Assembly (NCBI GenBank): GCA_002309585.1
Contig: DBXN01000174.1
Location: forward strand, 39,658-76,428
DNA from: Verrucomicrobia bacterium UBA1211
GTDB taxonomy: Bacteria; Verrucomicrobiota; Kiritimatiellia; RFP12; UBA1067
Direction: 5' to 3'
DNA: 36,771 nt
Part shown: positions 8,613-15,836 of the stretch, piece after piece
Layout: each line of letters opens with the position of its first letter
How positions within the stretch are numbered: the stretch's first letter is position 1
The notes under the pieces: generated by a model
The model's database searches: none
What the model was told of the DNA's origin: nothing
What the model saw: only the letters and a program-made list of their open reading frames with translations
Made by a program: the position numbers and the translations under genes

Positions 8613-9529
8613 GCCTTTCCACGCCAGCCCGACACCACAACCCCCGCAAGGGTCAGGACCGCCCCGAAAGCCGAGAGCGGCGTTAACGTCTCACCCAGAA
8701 ACAGATACGCGAAAAGGACCGTCACCACCGGGATCAAATATAACCCGATTGAACACCGCACCACCCCGACGATCCCGCACGCCACATTCCAAATCACGAA
8801 ACTGACCGCCGAGGCGAGGACCCCGAGAAAAGCGAGGTTCATCACATTCAGCCACGATGAGAACCGTGCGCGGTTCACTGCCCAGTCGGCCGTCACCGCG
8901 AACGAACCGTCCAGCACCGTCCGTCCCGTCTCCGTCAAACCGAACAGGAGAAACGGCACCATCGCCACCAGCGCCCAAAAGAAACTGCGGCGGATCACCG
9001 CAACGGCCGAATAACCCGTCTCGTTGACCTTGGCGATCAGGACCGAATAGAATCCCCAGCAGAGCATCGCCCCCAACGCCAGCAGGTCACCGACGGGCCG
9101 AAAATGCAACACCCGGATGCCGTTCATGCTCACCAGCGTGACACCTGTGATCGCCACGGCGAACCCAATGAAAAAGAGCGGCTTCAGCCGGTTCTCGCCC
9201 CCGAACAACCGGATCAAGATCGCCGTCGCCAGCGGGCAAAGCGCGACCAGAATCGCGACATTCGAGGCGTTTGTGTAGTGGATCGCGCAATTCTCCAGCA
9301 ACTGGTAGAACGCCACGCCCGTCAATCCCATCGCGATGAAAATCTTGTCATCGGCGGGCTTGAACCGGCCCCGATGCGGATGCAGTGCCCACAACGCGAC
9401 ATAGGCCATCCCATAACGGAGCAACAGGATCTCCAACGCGGAGAAACTGCCGAGCAGCGCCTTCGTGTTGACGAACGTCACACCCCAGACCAGGATCGCC
9501 AGTGCGGCGAGTAAAATCCCGACGATCAT
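8603..9529 (-). CDS. EamA/DMT-superfamily transporter
   Basis: A 308-residue inner-membrane protein with about ten hydrophobic segments in two homologous halves, the EamA duplication typical of the drug/metabolite transporter superfamily. The N-terminal half starts GILLAALAILVWGVTFVNTKALLG and keeps the conserved LLRYGMAYVALW pattern. The second half starts near residue 148 (DLLALGAMLCWGFYSVLIAKV) and ends with LIPVVTVLFAYLFLGETLTPLSAFGAVLTLAGVVVSGW, the classic DMT ending. The likely role is efflux of a small metabolite; the substrate cannot be told. It starts 7 nt after the stop codon of the small membrane protein upstream, so the two form an operon. Confidence 0.9.
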   Translation of the reverse strand: MIVGILLAALAILVWGVTFVNTKALLGSFSALEILLLRYGMAYVALWALHPHRGRFKPADDKIFIAMGLTGVAFYQLLENCAIHYTNASNVAILVALCPLATAILIRLFGGENRLKPLFFIGFAVAITGVTLVSMNGIRVLHFRPVGDLLALGAMLCWGFYSVLIAKVNETGYSAVAVIRRSFFWALVAMVPFLLFGLTETGRTVLDGSFAVTADWAVNRARFSSWLNVMNLAFLGVLASAVSFVIWNVACGIVGVVRCSIGLYLIPVVTVLFAYLFLGETLTPLSAFGAVLTLAGVVVSGWRGKAAR

Positions 9530-9536
9530 TCCGCGG

Positions 9537-9857
9537 TTACCGTTTCCGGCCGAGCACCCAACCGATCACCCCGCCCAGAACCGCGCCCCACAGCAGCGAG
9601 TTCACGATCATCAGGATCACAAACCCGGCCCCGGACGCCGAGATCTGCGACAACGGGAATCCCAAAGTTTTCAGGAGCGACGCCCATGTCCCGCCAGCCG
9701 AGGTGAGCCCCTTCCAAAGCCCCTTCACCGAATCCCGCGCCCCGCCGCACATGAAATAGGCGGTCCAGAAAAGCGCCGCATGGATCACGGCGATACTCGA
9801 CGCCCCACCGAAAACCCGGCCCAATAATCCCTTCGCGACAACCGATTTCGCACCCAT
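9537..9857 (-). CDS. Small membrane protein of unknown function
   Basis: A 106-residue protein I do not recognise. It has two or three hydrophobic segments (about 18-37 SSIAVIHAALFWTAYFMCGG, and 72-100 ISASGAGFVILMIVNSLLWGAVLGGVIGWVLG) and a basic C-terminus RKR. The glycine-rich second segment looks like a helical hairpin. GGATAAGAAG precedes the ATG. It is the first gene of a two-gene operon with the EamA transporter 7 nt downstream and may act with it, but nothing in the sequence proves that. Confidence 0.7.
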   Translation of the reverse strand: MGAKSVVAKGLLGRVFGGASSIAVIHAALFWTAYFMCGGARDSVKGLWKGLTSAGGTWASLLKTLGFPLSQISASGAGFVILMIVNSLLWGAVLGGVIGWVLGRKR

Positions 9858-9898
9858 CTTCTTATCCTCTATTGATTCGTTTCAGAAATAGGTTCTTT

Positions 9899-9926
9899 AT
9901 TATGACAGAAATCCCCGCCGGTGCAA
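9899..9926 (-). promoter_or_regulatory. Predicted promoter of the small membrane protein/EamA operon
   Basis: On the minus strand, TTGCAC (9926-9921), a 16-bp spacer and CATAAT (9904-9899), about 42 nt before the ATG at 9857. Confidence 0.5.
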
Positions 9927-10063
9927 GACGGGTTTCACACTTTTCGGAACCCGCCGCGGCGACGTGTCGCCAAAATGGTCCTCGGAACGCCCAAGCGAGG
10001 CTATCCCGCAGCTGGATGGATTGGCAAGAGCGAGTCGAAATCCCCGTAGCGTGTTGTATCGAA

Positions 10064-10093
10064 TTGACGGATCACCGCAAGATTGGATACACT
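10064..10093 (+). promoter_or_regulatory. Predicted promoter of the HzsA/SUMF1 fusion gene
   Basis: TTGACG (10064-10069), an 18-bp spacer and TACACT (10088-10093). The predicted leader of about 70 nt contains the palindrome at 10136-10155. Confidence 0.55.
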
Positions 10094-10135
10094 GTTTTAC
10101 ACGTTTCAATAAGAGGATTTGATTGGGGTCAGAAG

Positions 10136-10155
10136 CTGTCCCAAAATGGGGACAG
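10136..10155. repeat. REP-like palindrome just upstream of the start codon
   Basis: CTGTCCC and GGGACAG form a perfect 7-bp inverted repeat around the loop AAAATG, preceded by GGGGTCAG (10126-10133). The combination looks like the repetitive palindromes linked to REP-associated tyrosine transposases (recalled pattern). It lies 15 nt before the ATG, so as RNA it could also affect translation. Confidence 0.45.
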
Positions 10156-10170
10156 TCGGGAGGAATCAGA

Positions 10171-13100
10171 ATGAGACAGATGCCGTTGCCGATTTTCGCG
10201 TTGATCATGTGCGCGTTGCCGCTTCTGGCGGAGCCGCTTTCGCCGTTCCGTCTCCGTCAGCTCCGCGAGGAGTGCGAACGGTTCAATCCCGATGCCGCGC
10301 GGCGGGCTCTGGCGGACCTCGAAAAACAGCCGTCCTACGACATCGCCAAGCACCGCGCCGCCGTCGAGGCGCTTGCCGCGAAGCGCCAAGAGGCCCTAGA
10401 TGCGCTCAACGGCAAAGATGAGGCCAAACAGCGTGAGGCGGAGAAACTGGTCGAGGGATACCGCGCCGCGATGCTCGCCAACCCGATCCTCGATTTCGAC
10501 AAGATCCTCTGCGTCCACCGCAAAGTCGGCAATGCCCGCGCGGCCCTCACCGGCCGGCATCTCGGTTTGCTGGGCCTCAACGCGCACAACCACATGGACA
10601 TGGACCGTTCCGGTTTCGACAACGAGATCGCCGTCATCTCGAACATCCGGGGCAAACCCGAACTGACCACCCTCTACCATCCGGACGACACGGCGATCGT
10701 GCGCGATCTTGACATCGATTTCGACGCCTCACGCATTCTCTTCACCAGCCACCGGCACAGTAACCTGTTGGGTGTGTTCGAAATCCCCGCCGGCGGCGCG
10801 ACGAACCGCGTCGAGGTCTCCCCCTCCGAACATGAGGATGTCCAGTGGTGGGACGGCTGTTACCTCCCCAACTGCGATCAGGTCGTCTTCCTCGGCACCG
10901 CCGCCTTCCAGTTCCTCCCCTGCGAGGACGGGAATATGCCGATGAGTGTGATGTACCGCAAGGACCGGAAGACCGGCACCGTCATCCAGCTGACCTTCGA
11001 ACAGGACAGCGACTACACCCCCGCCGTCATGAACGATGGACGGATCGTCTTCACCCGTTGGGAATACTCCGACCTCCCCCACTACTATTCCCGCATCCTG
11101 ATGACGATGAATCCGGATGGCACCAGCCAGTTGGCAACATGGGGCTCCGGCTCCTACTTCCCGACCTTTTTCTATAACGCCCGTAACGTTCCGGGTGACC
11201 CGCACAAACTCGTCATGTTCGGCGGCGGCCACCACGACCGCGCCGAGATCGGCCGCATGTTCCTGGTCGATCCCACACTCGCCCGCGCCTATCCCTTCCG
11301 CTACGACCCGCCGGACCGCAGCTGGGGTCCGGTCGCCCACATCCTGCGCATCCCTAACGTGGTCTACCCCAAGGAGAAGACGGGCCTGGTCCATGAGTTC
11401 CCCGGCTGGGGTAAACCGGTGGAAGGCGACGTCTCCGACCCGCTGACCATGAACCAGTGGGCGCGCGGGAAACCCTATTTCAGTTTCCCCTACCCGCTCA
11501 GCGAGAACTACCACCTCGCCACCCTCAAGTGCAAGCCCGACAGTCTGATGGGTATTTACCTTGTCGATGTCTTCGACAACATGGTTCTGATCGCGGAGGT
11601 GGAGGACGGCATCCTCGTCGAGCCGATGCCCTACGCGCCGCGCCAACGCCCGCCGGTCATCCCGGACCGCGTCCGGCCCGGCGAGAAGAACTGCACCGTC
11701 CACATCGCCGACATCTACAACGGCCCCGGCCTCGGCGGCATCCCGCGCGGGACGGTCAAGAAACTCCGGCTCTTCTCCTACCACTACAACTACCAGTGGA
11801 CGGGCGGGCACAGCAAGACCGGCCTCGACCGCGTCGAGTCCGGCTGGGACATCAAGCGCGTCCTCGGCACCGTCGATATCGAGGAGGACGGTTCCGCCTG
11901 CTTCGAGATGCCGGCCAACACGCCGATCTCTTTCCAGCCGCTTGACGAGGAGGGGGCCGCCGTGCAGATCATGCGCTCCTGGGTCGTCGGAATGCCGGGC
12001 GAGCGCGTCTCCTGCATGGGCTGCCACGAGGACACCCGCTCATCGGTCGTGACGCAACGGAAGATCGCCGATAAGAAACCGATGCAAAAGCTCCAGCCCG
12101 TCGATGCCGACGGCATCCGCCCGTGGGGCTTCGCCAATGAGGCGTGGCCGGTCGTCCAGAAATACTGCCTCGGTTGCCACGGCAACGACCAAGCCCCGAT
12201 CCGCAAGCCCGACCAGGGCGGCGCGGAGAACAAGGGCCTGCGCCTGACGATGAAGAACGCCGAAGACGCCTATCGCACCCTTCATCCCTACATCCGACGG
12301 CCCGGTCCGGAGAGCGAAACCTCGCTGACCACCCCGATGGATTGGCACGCCTCCACCAGCCCGCTGGTGCAGATGTTGAAGAAGGGCCATCACGGCGTCA
12401 CCGTCGCCCCGAAGGACATGACCGTTCTCTATACGTGGATTGACCTCAACGCACCCTTCTACGGCAAATGGAACCCGACCCGTTCCCCGACCCAGCCCGC
12501 GCGCCGCAAAGAGCTCGCGACGCTCTACGCCAATGTCTCGGACGACCCCGAAGCGGAACACGACGCCTACGCGAAGCTTCTCGCGGAACGAGGAGCGCCC
12601 AAGGCCGTCCCGCCCGCGAAGACACCCCCCCGCAAGAACGAGTTGACGGTGAACGGCTGGCCCATCCGGGACATCAACGCCGCCTACAACAAGCAGGTCG
12701 GCGCCATCGACCAGATCGCCCCCGTCACCTCCCGCGTTATCGTTCTCGGCAACGGCCAGTCCATGACCTTCCGCCGTATGCCCGCCGGCACCTTCATCAT
12801 GGGTTCCGACTCCGGCTATCCGGACGAGTTCCCGACAACGGCCGTCCGGATCGAGAAGCCCTTCTGGATCTCCGAGATGGAGGTGAAAAACGAGCAGTAC
12901 TACGCCTTCGATCCCGACCACGATTCCCGTTATCAAGACCAGTTCGGCAAGGACCACATCGTTCCGGGTTACATCGGCAACCATCGGCGCCAACCCGTGG
13001 TCCGCGTCTCGTGGAACGAGGCGATGGCCTTCTGCGCCTGGCTCTCCAAAACCGCCAAGGTCAAGGCCACCCTCCCGACCGAGGCACAGTGGGAATGGGC

Positions 13101-13569
13101 CGCGCGTGCCGGAACCGACACCCCCTTCCCGTGGGGCGGGCTGGATGACGACTTCTCAAAGTTCGCCAACTTCGCCGACCGCGATGTCCGTGCGATGCAC
13201 GTCACATGGGATGGTGGCGGGGCGGTCCGCCAGCGCCGGGATTTCGCCATCAGCCAGAACTTCCCCCTGCACGAGGAGCGGTTCACCGACGACTGGTTCA
13301 CCCTGAACTACGTCGGCCGGACCCTGCCCAACACGTGGGGCCTCTATGACATGCACGGCAATGCCGCCGAATGGACCCGTACCGCTTACCGGCCCTACCC
13401 CTATGCCGAGGACGGGCGTAACGACCCCAACGCCAGCGGGCGTAAAGTCGCCCGCGGCGGCTCCTTCAACAGCCGCCCGCGCGACGCCACCTCCAGTTTC
13501 CGTGTCGCCTATCAGCCGTGGCAAAAGGTCTTCGACGTCGGTTTCCGCGTCGTGATTGAGGAAGAGTGA
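10171..13569 (+). CDS. Secreted diheme HzsA-related protein fused to a SUMF1/FGE-like domain
   Basis: The start is set at the ATG at 10171 (1132 residues) because GGGAGGAA lies 5-12 nt upstream and a signal peptide ending PLLAEP follows. A longer frame from 10123 would begin inside the palindrome. Domains: a helical N-terminal part (22-110); a propeller-like middle region matching HzsA-related proteins (NPILDFDKIL, CYLP, NDGRIVFTRWEYSDLPHYYSRILMTMNPDGT); a C-terminal cytochrome part with two CxxCH heme sites (CMGCH 615-619, CLGCH 666-670); then a SUMF1/FGE-fold domain (about 855-1130) with MPAGTFIMGS, LPTEAQWEWAARAG, GLYDMHGNAAEW and RGGSFNSRPRDATSSFR. The FGE domain has one cysteine (in MAFCAW) and none at the catalytic positions, so formylglycine formation is unlikely. 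Anammox HzsA also carries two c-type hemes, but hydrazine synthesis is not implied. It is likely a periplasmic redox protein of unknown substrate. Confidence 0.85.
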   Translation: MRQMPLPIFALIMCALPLLAEPLSPFRLRQLREECERFNPDAARRALADLEKQPSYDIAKHRAAVEALAAKRQEALDALNGKDEAKQREAEKLVEGYRAAMLANPILDFDKILCVHRKVGNARAALTGRHLGLLGLNAHNHMDMDRSGFDNEIAVISNIRGKPELTTLYHPDDTAIVRDLDIDFDASRILFTSHRHSNLLGVFEIPAGGATNRVEVSPSEHEDVQWWDGCYLPNCDQVVFLGTAAFQFLPCEDGNMPMSVMYRKDRKTGTVIQLTFEQDSDYTPAVMNDGRIVFTRWEYSDLPHYYSRILMTMNPDGTSQLATWGSGSYFPTFFYNARNVPGDPHKLVMFGGGHHDRAEIGRMFLVDPTLARAYPFRYDPPDRSWGPVAHILRIPNVVYPKEKTGLVHEFPGWGKPVEGDVSDPLTMNQWARGKPYFSFPYPLSENYHLATLKCKPDSLMGIYLVDVFDNMVLIAEVEDGILVEPMPYAPRQRPPVIPDRVRPGEKNCTVHIADIYNGPGLGGIPRGTVKKLRLFSYHYNYQWTGGHSKTGLDRVESGWDIKRVLGTVDIEEDGSACFEMPANTPISFQPLDEEGAAVQIMRSWVVGMPGERVSCMGCHEDTRSSVVTQRKIADKKPMQKLQPVDADGIRPWGFANEAWPVVQKYCLGCHGNDQAPIRKPDQGGAENKGLRLTMKNAEDAYRTLHPYIRRPGPESETSLTTPMDWHASTSPLVQMLKKGHHGVTVAPKDMTVLYTWIDLNAPFYGKWNPTRSPTQPARRKELATLYANVSDDPEAEHDAYAKLLAERGAPKAVPPAKTPPRKNELTVNGWPIRDINAAYNKQVGAIDQIAPVTSRVIVLGNGQSMTFRRMPAGTFIMGSDSGYPDEFPTTAVRIEKPFWISEMEVKNEQYYAFDPDHDSRYQDQFGKDHIVPGYIGNHRRQPVVRVSWNEAMAFCAWLSKTAKVKATLPTEAQWEWAARAGTDTPFPWGGLDDDFSKFANFADRDVRAMHVTWDGGGAVRQRRDFAISQNFPLHEERFTDDWFTLNYVGRTLPNTWGLYDMHGNAAEWTRTAYRPYPYAEDGRNDPNASGRKVARGGSFNSRPRDATSSFRVAYQPWQKVFDVGFRVVIEEE

Positions 13570-13600
13570 CCGGCATCATCCCGGTCCGAAACCCGAAAGG

Positions 13601-13634
13601 CGCATCCCTACCGTAACAGGCGGGATGCGTTTTT
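13601..13634 (+). terminator. Rho-independent terminator, partly shared with the convergent gene
   Basis: CGCATCCC (13601-13608) pairs perfectly with GGGATGCG (13622-13629), followed by TTTTT (13630-13634). It ends the HzsA/SUMF1 gene. The loop contains the last codons and stop of the minus-strand glycosyltransferase. Confidence 0.85.
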
Positions 13635-14735
13635 GTATACCGCCTCCGTGGCGCTGACGCTGGTCTTCCACGAAAAGGCCGCCGCCTTGCGGTAACCGGC
13701 CTCAATCTTCTCCTGACGAAAGAAAGGATGGTCAAGCAGCAGACTCACAGCCCCCGCGATCGAGACCGCGTCACGCGGATCGCACGTCACGGCGGCATCG
13801 CCGCAATTCTCCACCGCCGCCCCGCCGGAGCAGACCACCGGGCAACCGCAGGCCATCGCTTCAAGCGGCGGCAGGCCGAATCCCTCATCGTGCGACGGGA
13901 AGACGAAGGCCTTGGCCAGCGAATAAAGCGCATTCAAATCCCCGGAAGGCACATACCCGATCCGTTTGACGCGATGCGCCAACCCGTATTGCCGGATCGT
14001 GTGGTCGATTGCCGCGCGTGTCGCCTTGCCCGCCGCGCCCGCGAGAATCAAGTGCAGTTCCGGACGTTCCCCCTGAACGATCGCGAAGGCGTTGATCAGC
14101 CCCACGATATTCTTCCGGACCGTCAAATCTCCCACGAAGAGCAGGAAGGAGGAGGGTAGCTCGTATTTTCGCCGAACATCCTGCAATTTCCCGAAATGGG
14201 TACAGCGCGTCAGCGAGGGATCCAGTCCGGGGGGAATCACCACAATCTTCTCCCGAGCCTCCGGAAAACGCGCCAAAACCGTCCGCTCCGTATAGGCGGA
14301 AAAGACGATGACTGCCGCCGCATGGCGGATCGACCGGGGAATCAGCATATTGTAGTGCAACCGGTTCCGTCTCCGGCAGAATTGCGGATGGGTCATCACA
14401 TGAAGGTCATGGATCGTCAACACCACCGGGCAGGGCGAGAGCACCGGCGCCACATACGCGGGCGCATGCAGGAGGGTGGCGTGGCTCCGCATGAGCCGCA
14501 CCGGCAGCACCGTCTGCTCCCACAGGATCCGCATCAATCGCGACCGGGAAGACCATTTCGCCGCCCGGTGAAGCGCCAGATGGTCCGATTCCGGGATCGG
14601 ACGGTGTTCCGGCGGCAGGTAGACCGTCCCCGGAACGGTCCCATAGCGGGCAAGCGCGGCGGCCAGCTGATAGACCGTCACCTCGACACCCGAATAGGGC
14701 TCCTTCAGCACCATCGCGTTATAGGCGATATTCAT
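13608..14735 (-). CDS. Glycosyltransferase family 4 (GT-B fold)
   Basis: A 375-residue cytoplasmic or membrane-associated glycosyltransferase. The N-terminal Rossmann half begins MNIAYNAMVLKEPYSGVEVTVYQLAAAL. The C-terminal half carries the GT4 hallmarks: FLLFVGDLTVRKNIVGLINAF (about 190-215), RIGYVPSGDLNALYSLAKAFVFPSHDEGFGLPPLEAMACGCPVV (about 270-315) with the E-x7-E nucleotide-sugar motif (EGFGLPPLE). GT4 enzymes transfer sugars from nucleotide donors in polysaccharide, LPS or glycolipid synthesis; donor and acceptor cannot be told. The gene starts 39 nt after era, with GGGGAG 8 nt before the ATG, so it is probably co-transcribed with era. Its stop codon lies in the loop of the convergent terminator. 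Confidence 0.9.
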   Translation of the reverse strand: MNIAYNAMVLKEPYSGVEVTVYQLAAALARYGTVPGTVYLPPEHRPIPESDHLALHRAAKWSSRSRLMRILWEQTVLPVRLMRSHATLLHAPAYVAPVLSPCPVVLTIHDLHVMTHPQFCRRRNRLHYNMLIPRSIRHAAAVIVFSAYTERTVLARFPEAREKIVVIPPGLDPSLTRCTHFGKLQDVRRKYELPSSFLLFVGDLTVRKNIVGLINAFAIVQGERPELHLILAGAAGKATRAAIDHTIRQYGLAHRVKRIGYVPSGDLNALYSLAKAFVFPSHDEGFGLPPLEAMACGCPVVCSGGAAVENCGDAAVTCDPRDAVSIAGAVSLLLDHPFFRQEKIEAGYRKAAAFSWKTSVSATEAVYKNASRLLR

Positions 14736-14774
14736 CCGCGCATCTCCCCGGCCGGGGTTCCCGTCGCCGGCAGG

Positions 14775-15719
14775 TCAGGCGTTCGCGCCGGCGTAACCCA
14801 TCTGGCGCAACAGCCAGAAATTCTTCATCCAGTTCCGCTCGATCTTCACCCAAAGGTCCACCGACACCTTCACCCCGAAAATGTCCGTCAGTTCCCGCTG
14901 CGCCGCCTGGGTCACGGCCTTCAAGACACGCCCCTTGTTCCCGATCACGATACCCTTCTGCGACGGCCGGTTCACGTAGACCGTTACGAGCACGTTCCAG
15001 CACCCCGGTACCGTCTCGTCGATCTTGTCCACCAGGATCCCCAGCTCATGCGGCACCTCGTCCTTCAGGTGCATCAGGAACTTCTCCCGGATCGTGTCGG
15101 AAATCGCCAGTTTGCGCGGGTAATCGGTCACCACATCCTCTGGAAACAGCAACTCCTCCATCGGCATCGCCAGCTCAAACAGCCGGTCGAGCAACGGTTG
15201 AACCGATGTCTTCTTCAGCGCCGACACCGAGAGCCACTCCACCTCCCGCTGGATCCCCTTCTCCTGCCGGATCCGGTCCCACATCTCCCGGAAGAGGGGT
15301 TCCCGCGCGTTCCCCAGATCCGCCTTGTTCAGCACAAAGAGAACAGACTGCTCGGCGAAGAGTACCCGGCGCATCCACCCCTCGTCCTCCAGCCGCGGAT
15401 GGCGCGAACCGTCAAACAGCACCACCAGCACATCCACGCCCGCAGCCGACTGGCGCGCCATCCGGTTCAGGAGCGTTCCCAACGTCCCCTCGGCCTTGTG
15501 CAAACCGGGTGTGTCCAGAAAGACCAACTGTCCGCGCTCCTCCGTCAGAATCCCCCGGATGGTGTTGCGGGTCGTCTGGGCGACAGGACTCACAATGCTC
15601 ACCTTCTCCCCCACCAACTGGTTCAGGAGGGTTGATTTCCCCGCGTTCGTCCGCCCGACGATTCCGACCACCGCGCAACGCTTCTGGATAATTGGCTCCC
15701 GCTCTTCCCCGTCCTGCAT
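14775..15719 (-). CDS. era: GTPase Era
   Basis: A 314-residue GTPase needed for 16S rRNA maturation and 30S assembly. The ATG at 15719 is preferred over the TTG at 15740 because GGAAGGAG lies 5 nt before it. The G motifs are in order: G1 GRTNAGKS (usual Era GRPNVGKS, so Pro and Val are replaced), switch region TTRNTIRGI, G3 DTPG, G4 NKAD and G5 SALK. The C-terminal KH domain shows KGIVIGNKGRVLKAV and the closing VKIERNWMKN. Length fits the family (about 300). A glycosyltransferase gene follows 39 nt downstream in the same direction. Confidence 0.96.
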   Translation of the reverse strand: MQDGEEREPIIQKRCAVVGIVGRTNAGKSTLLNQLVGEKVSIVSPVAQTTRNTIRGILTEERGQLVFLDTPGLHKAEGTLGTLLNRMARQSAAGVDVLVVLFDGSRHPRLEDEGWMRRVLFAEQSVLFVLNKADLGNAREPLFREMWDRIRQEKGIQREVEWLSVSALKKTSVQPLLDRLFELAMPMEELLFPEDVVTDYPRKLAISDTIREKFLMHLKDEVPHELGILVDKIDETVPGCWNVLVTVYVNRPSQKGIVIGNKGRVLKAVTQAAQRELTDIFGVKVSVDLWVKIERNWMKNFWLLRQMGYAGANA

Positions 15720-15795
15720 CTCCACTCCTTCCACCCTCAACGCCTACAGACTCGTGTGGGATTATGGAATTTCACAACGCCATTCCCCGTTCCAT

Positions 15796-15835
15796 AACCT
15801 TTTAACCCTTTAACCTTTTAATCTTTTAACCTTTC
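15796..15835. repeat. Five tandem 8-bp units (AACCTTTT type)
   Basis: The units are AACCTTTT, AACCCTTT, AACCTTTT, AATCTTTT and AACCTTTC, exactly 5 x 8 bp. They end 1 nt short of the stop codon (15837-15839) of the minus-strand phosphofructokinase gene, upstream of era. Confidence 0.8.
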
Positions 15836-15836
15836 C

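Larger units (their letters stand above)
9858..10170. other. Divergent intergenic region with two promoters and a REP-like palindrome
   Basis: This 313-bp gap holds a leftward promoter for the membrane-protein/EamA pair (9899-9926), a rightward promoter for the HzsA-related gene (10064-10093) and a palindrome (10136-10155). I see no gene between about 9930 and 10060. Confidence 0.6.

Noticed and set aside
10123..10170. Upstream extension of the HzsA/SUMF1 start
   Set aside because: It lies across the palindrome; the ATG at 10171 has the ribosome binding site and signal peptide.
10729..12027. Minus-strand open frame (432 codons)
   Set aside because: Shadow of the HzsA/SUMF1 gene; low-complexity Val/Asp/Gly-rich translation.
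10171..13569. Anammox-type hydrazine synthesis
   Set aside because: Only alpha-subunit-like parts are present, with different fusions and no beta or gamma subunit genes; the likeness is to a broader HzsA-related family.
14196..15635. Plus-strand open frame (479 codons)
   Set aside because: Antisense to era and the glycosyltransferase; His/Arg/Pro-rich shadow protein.
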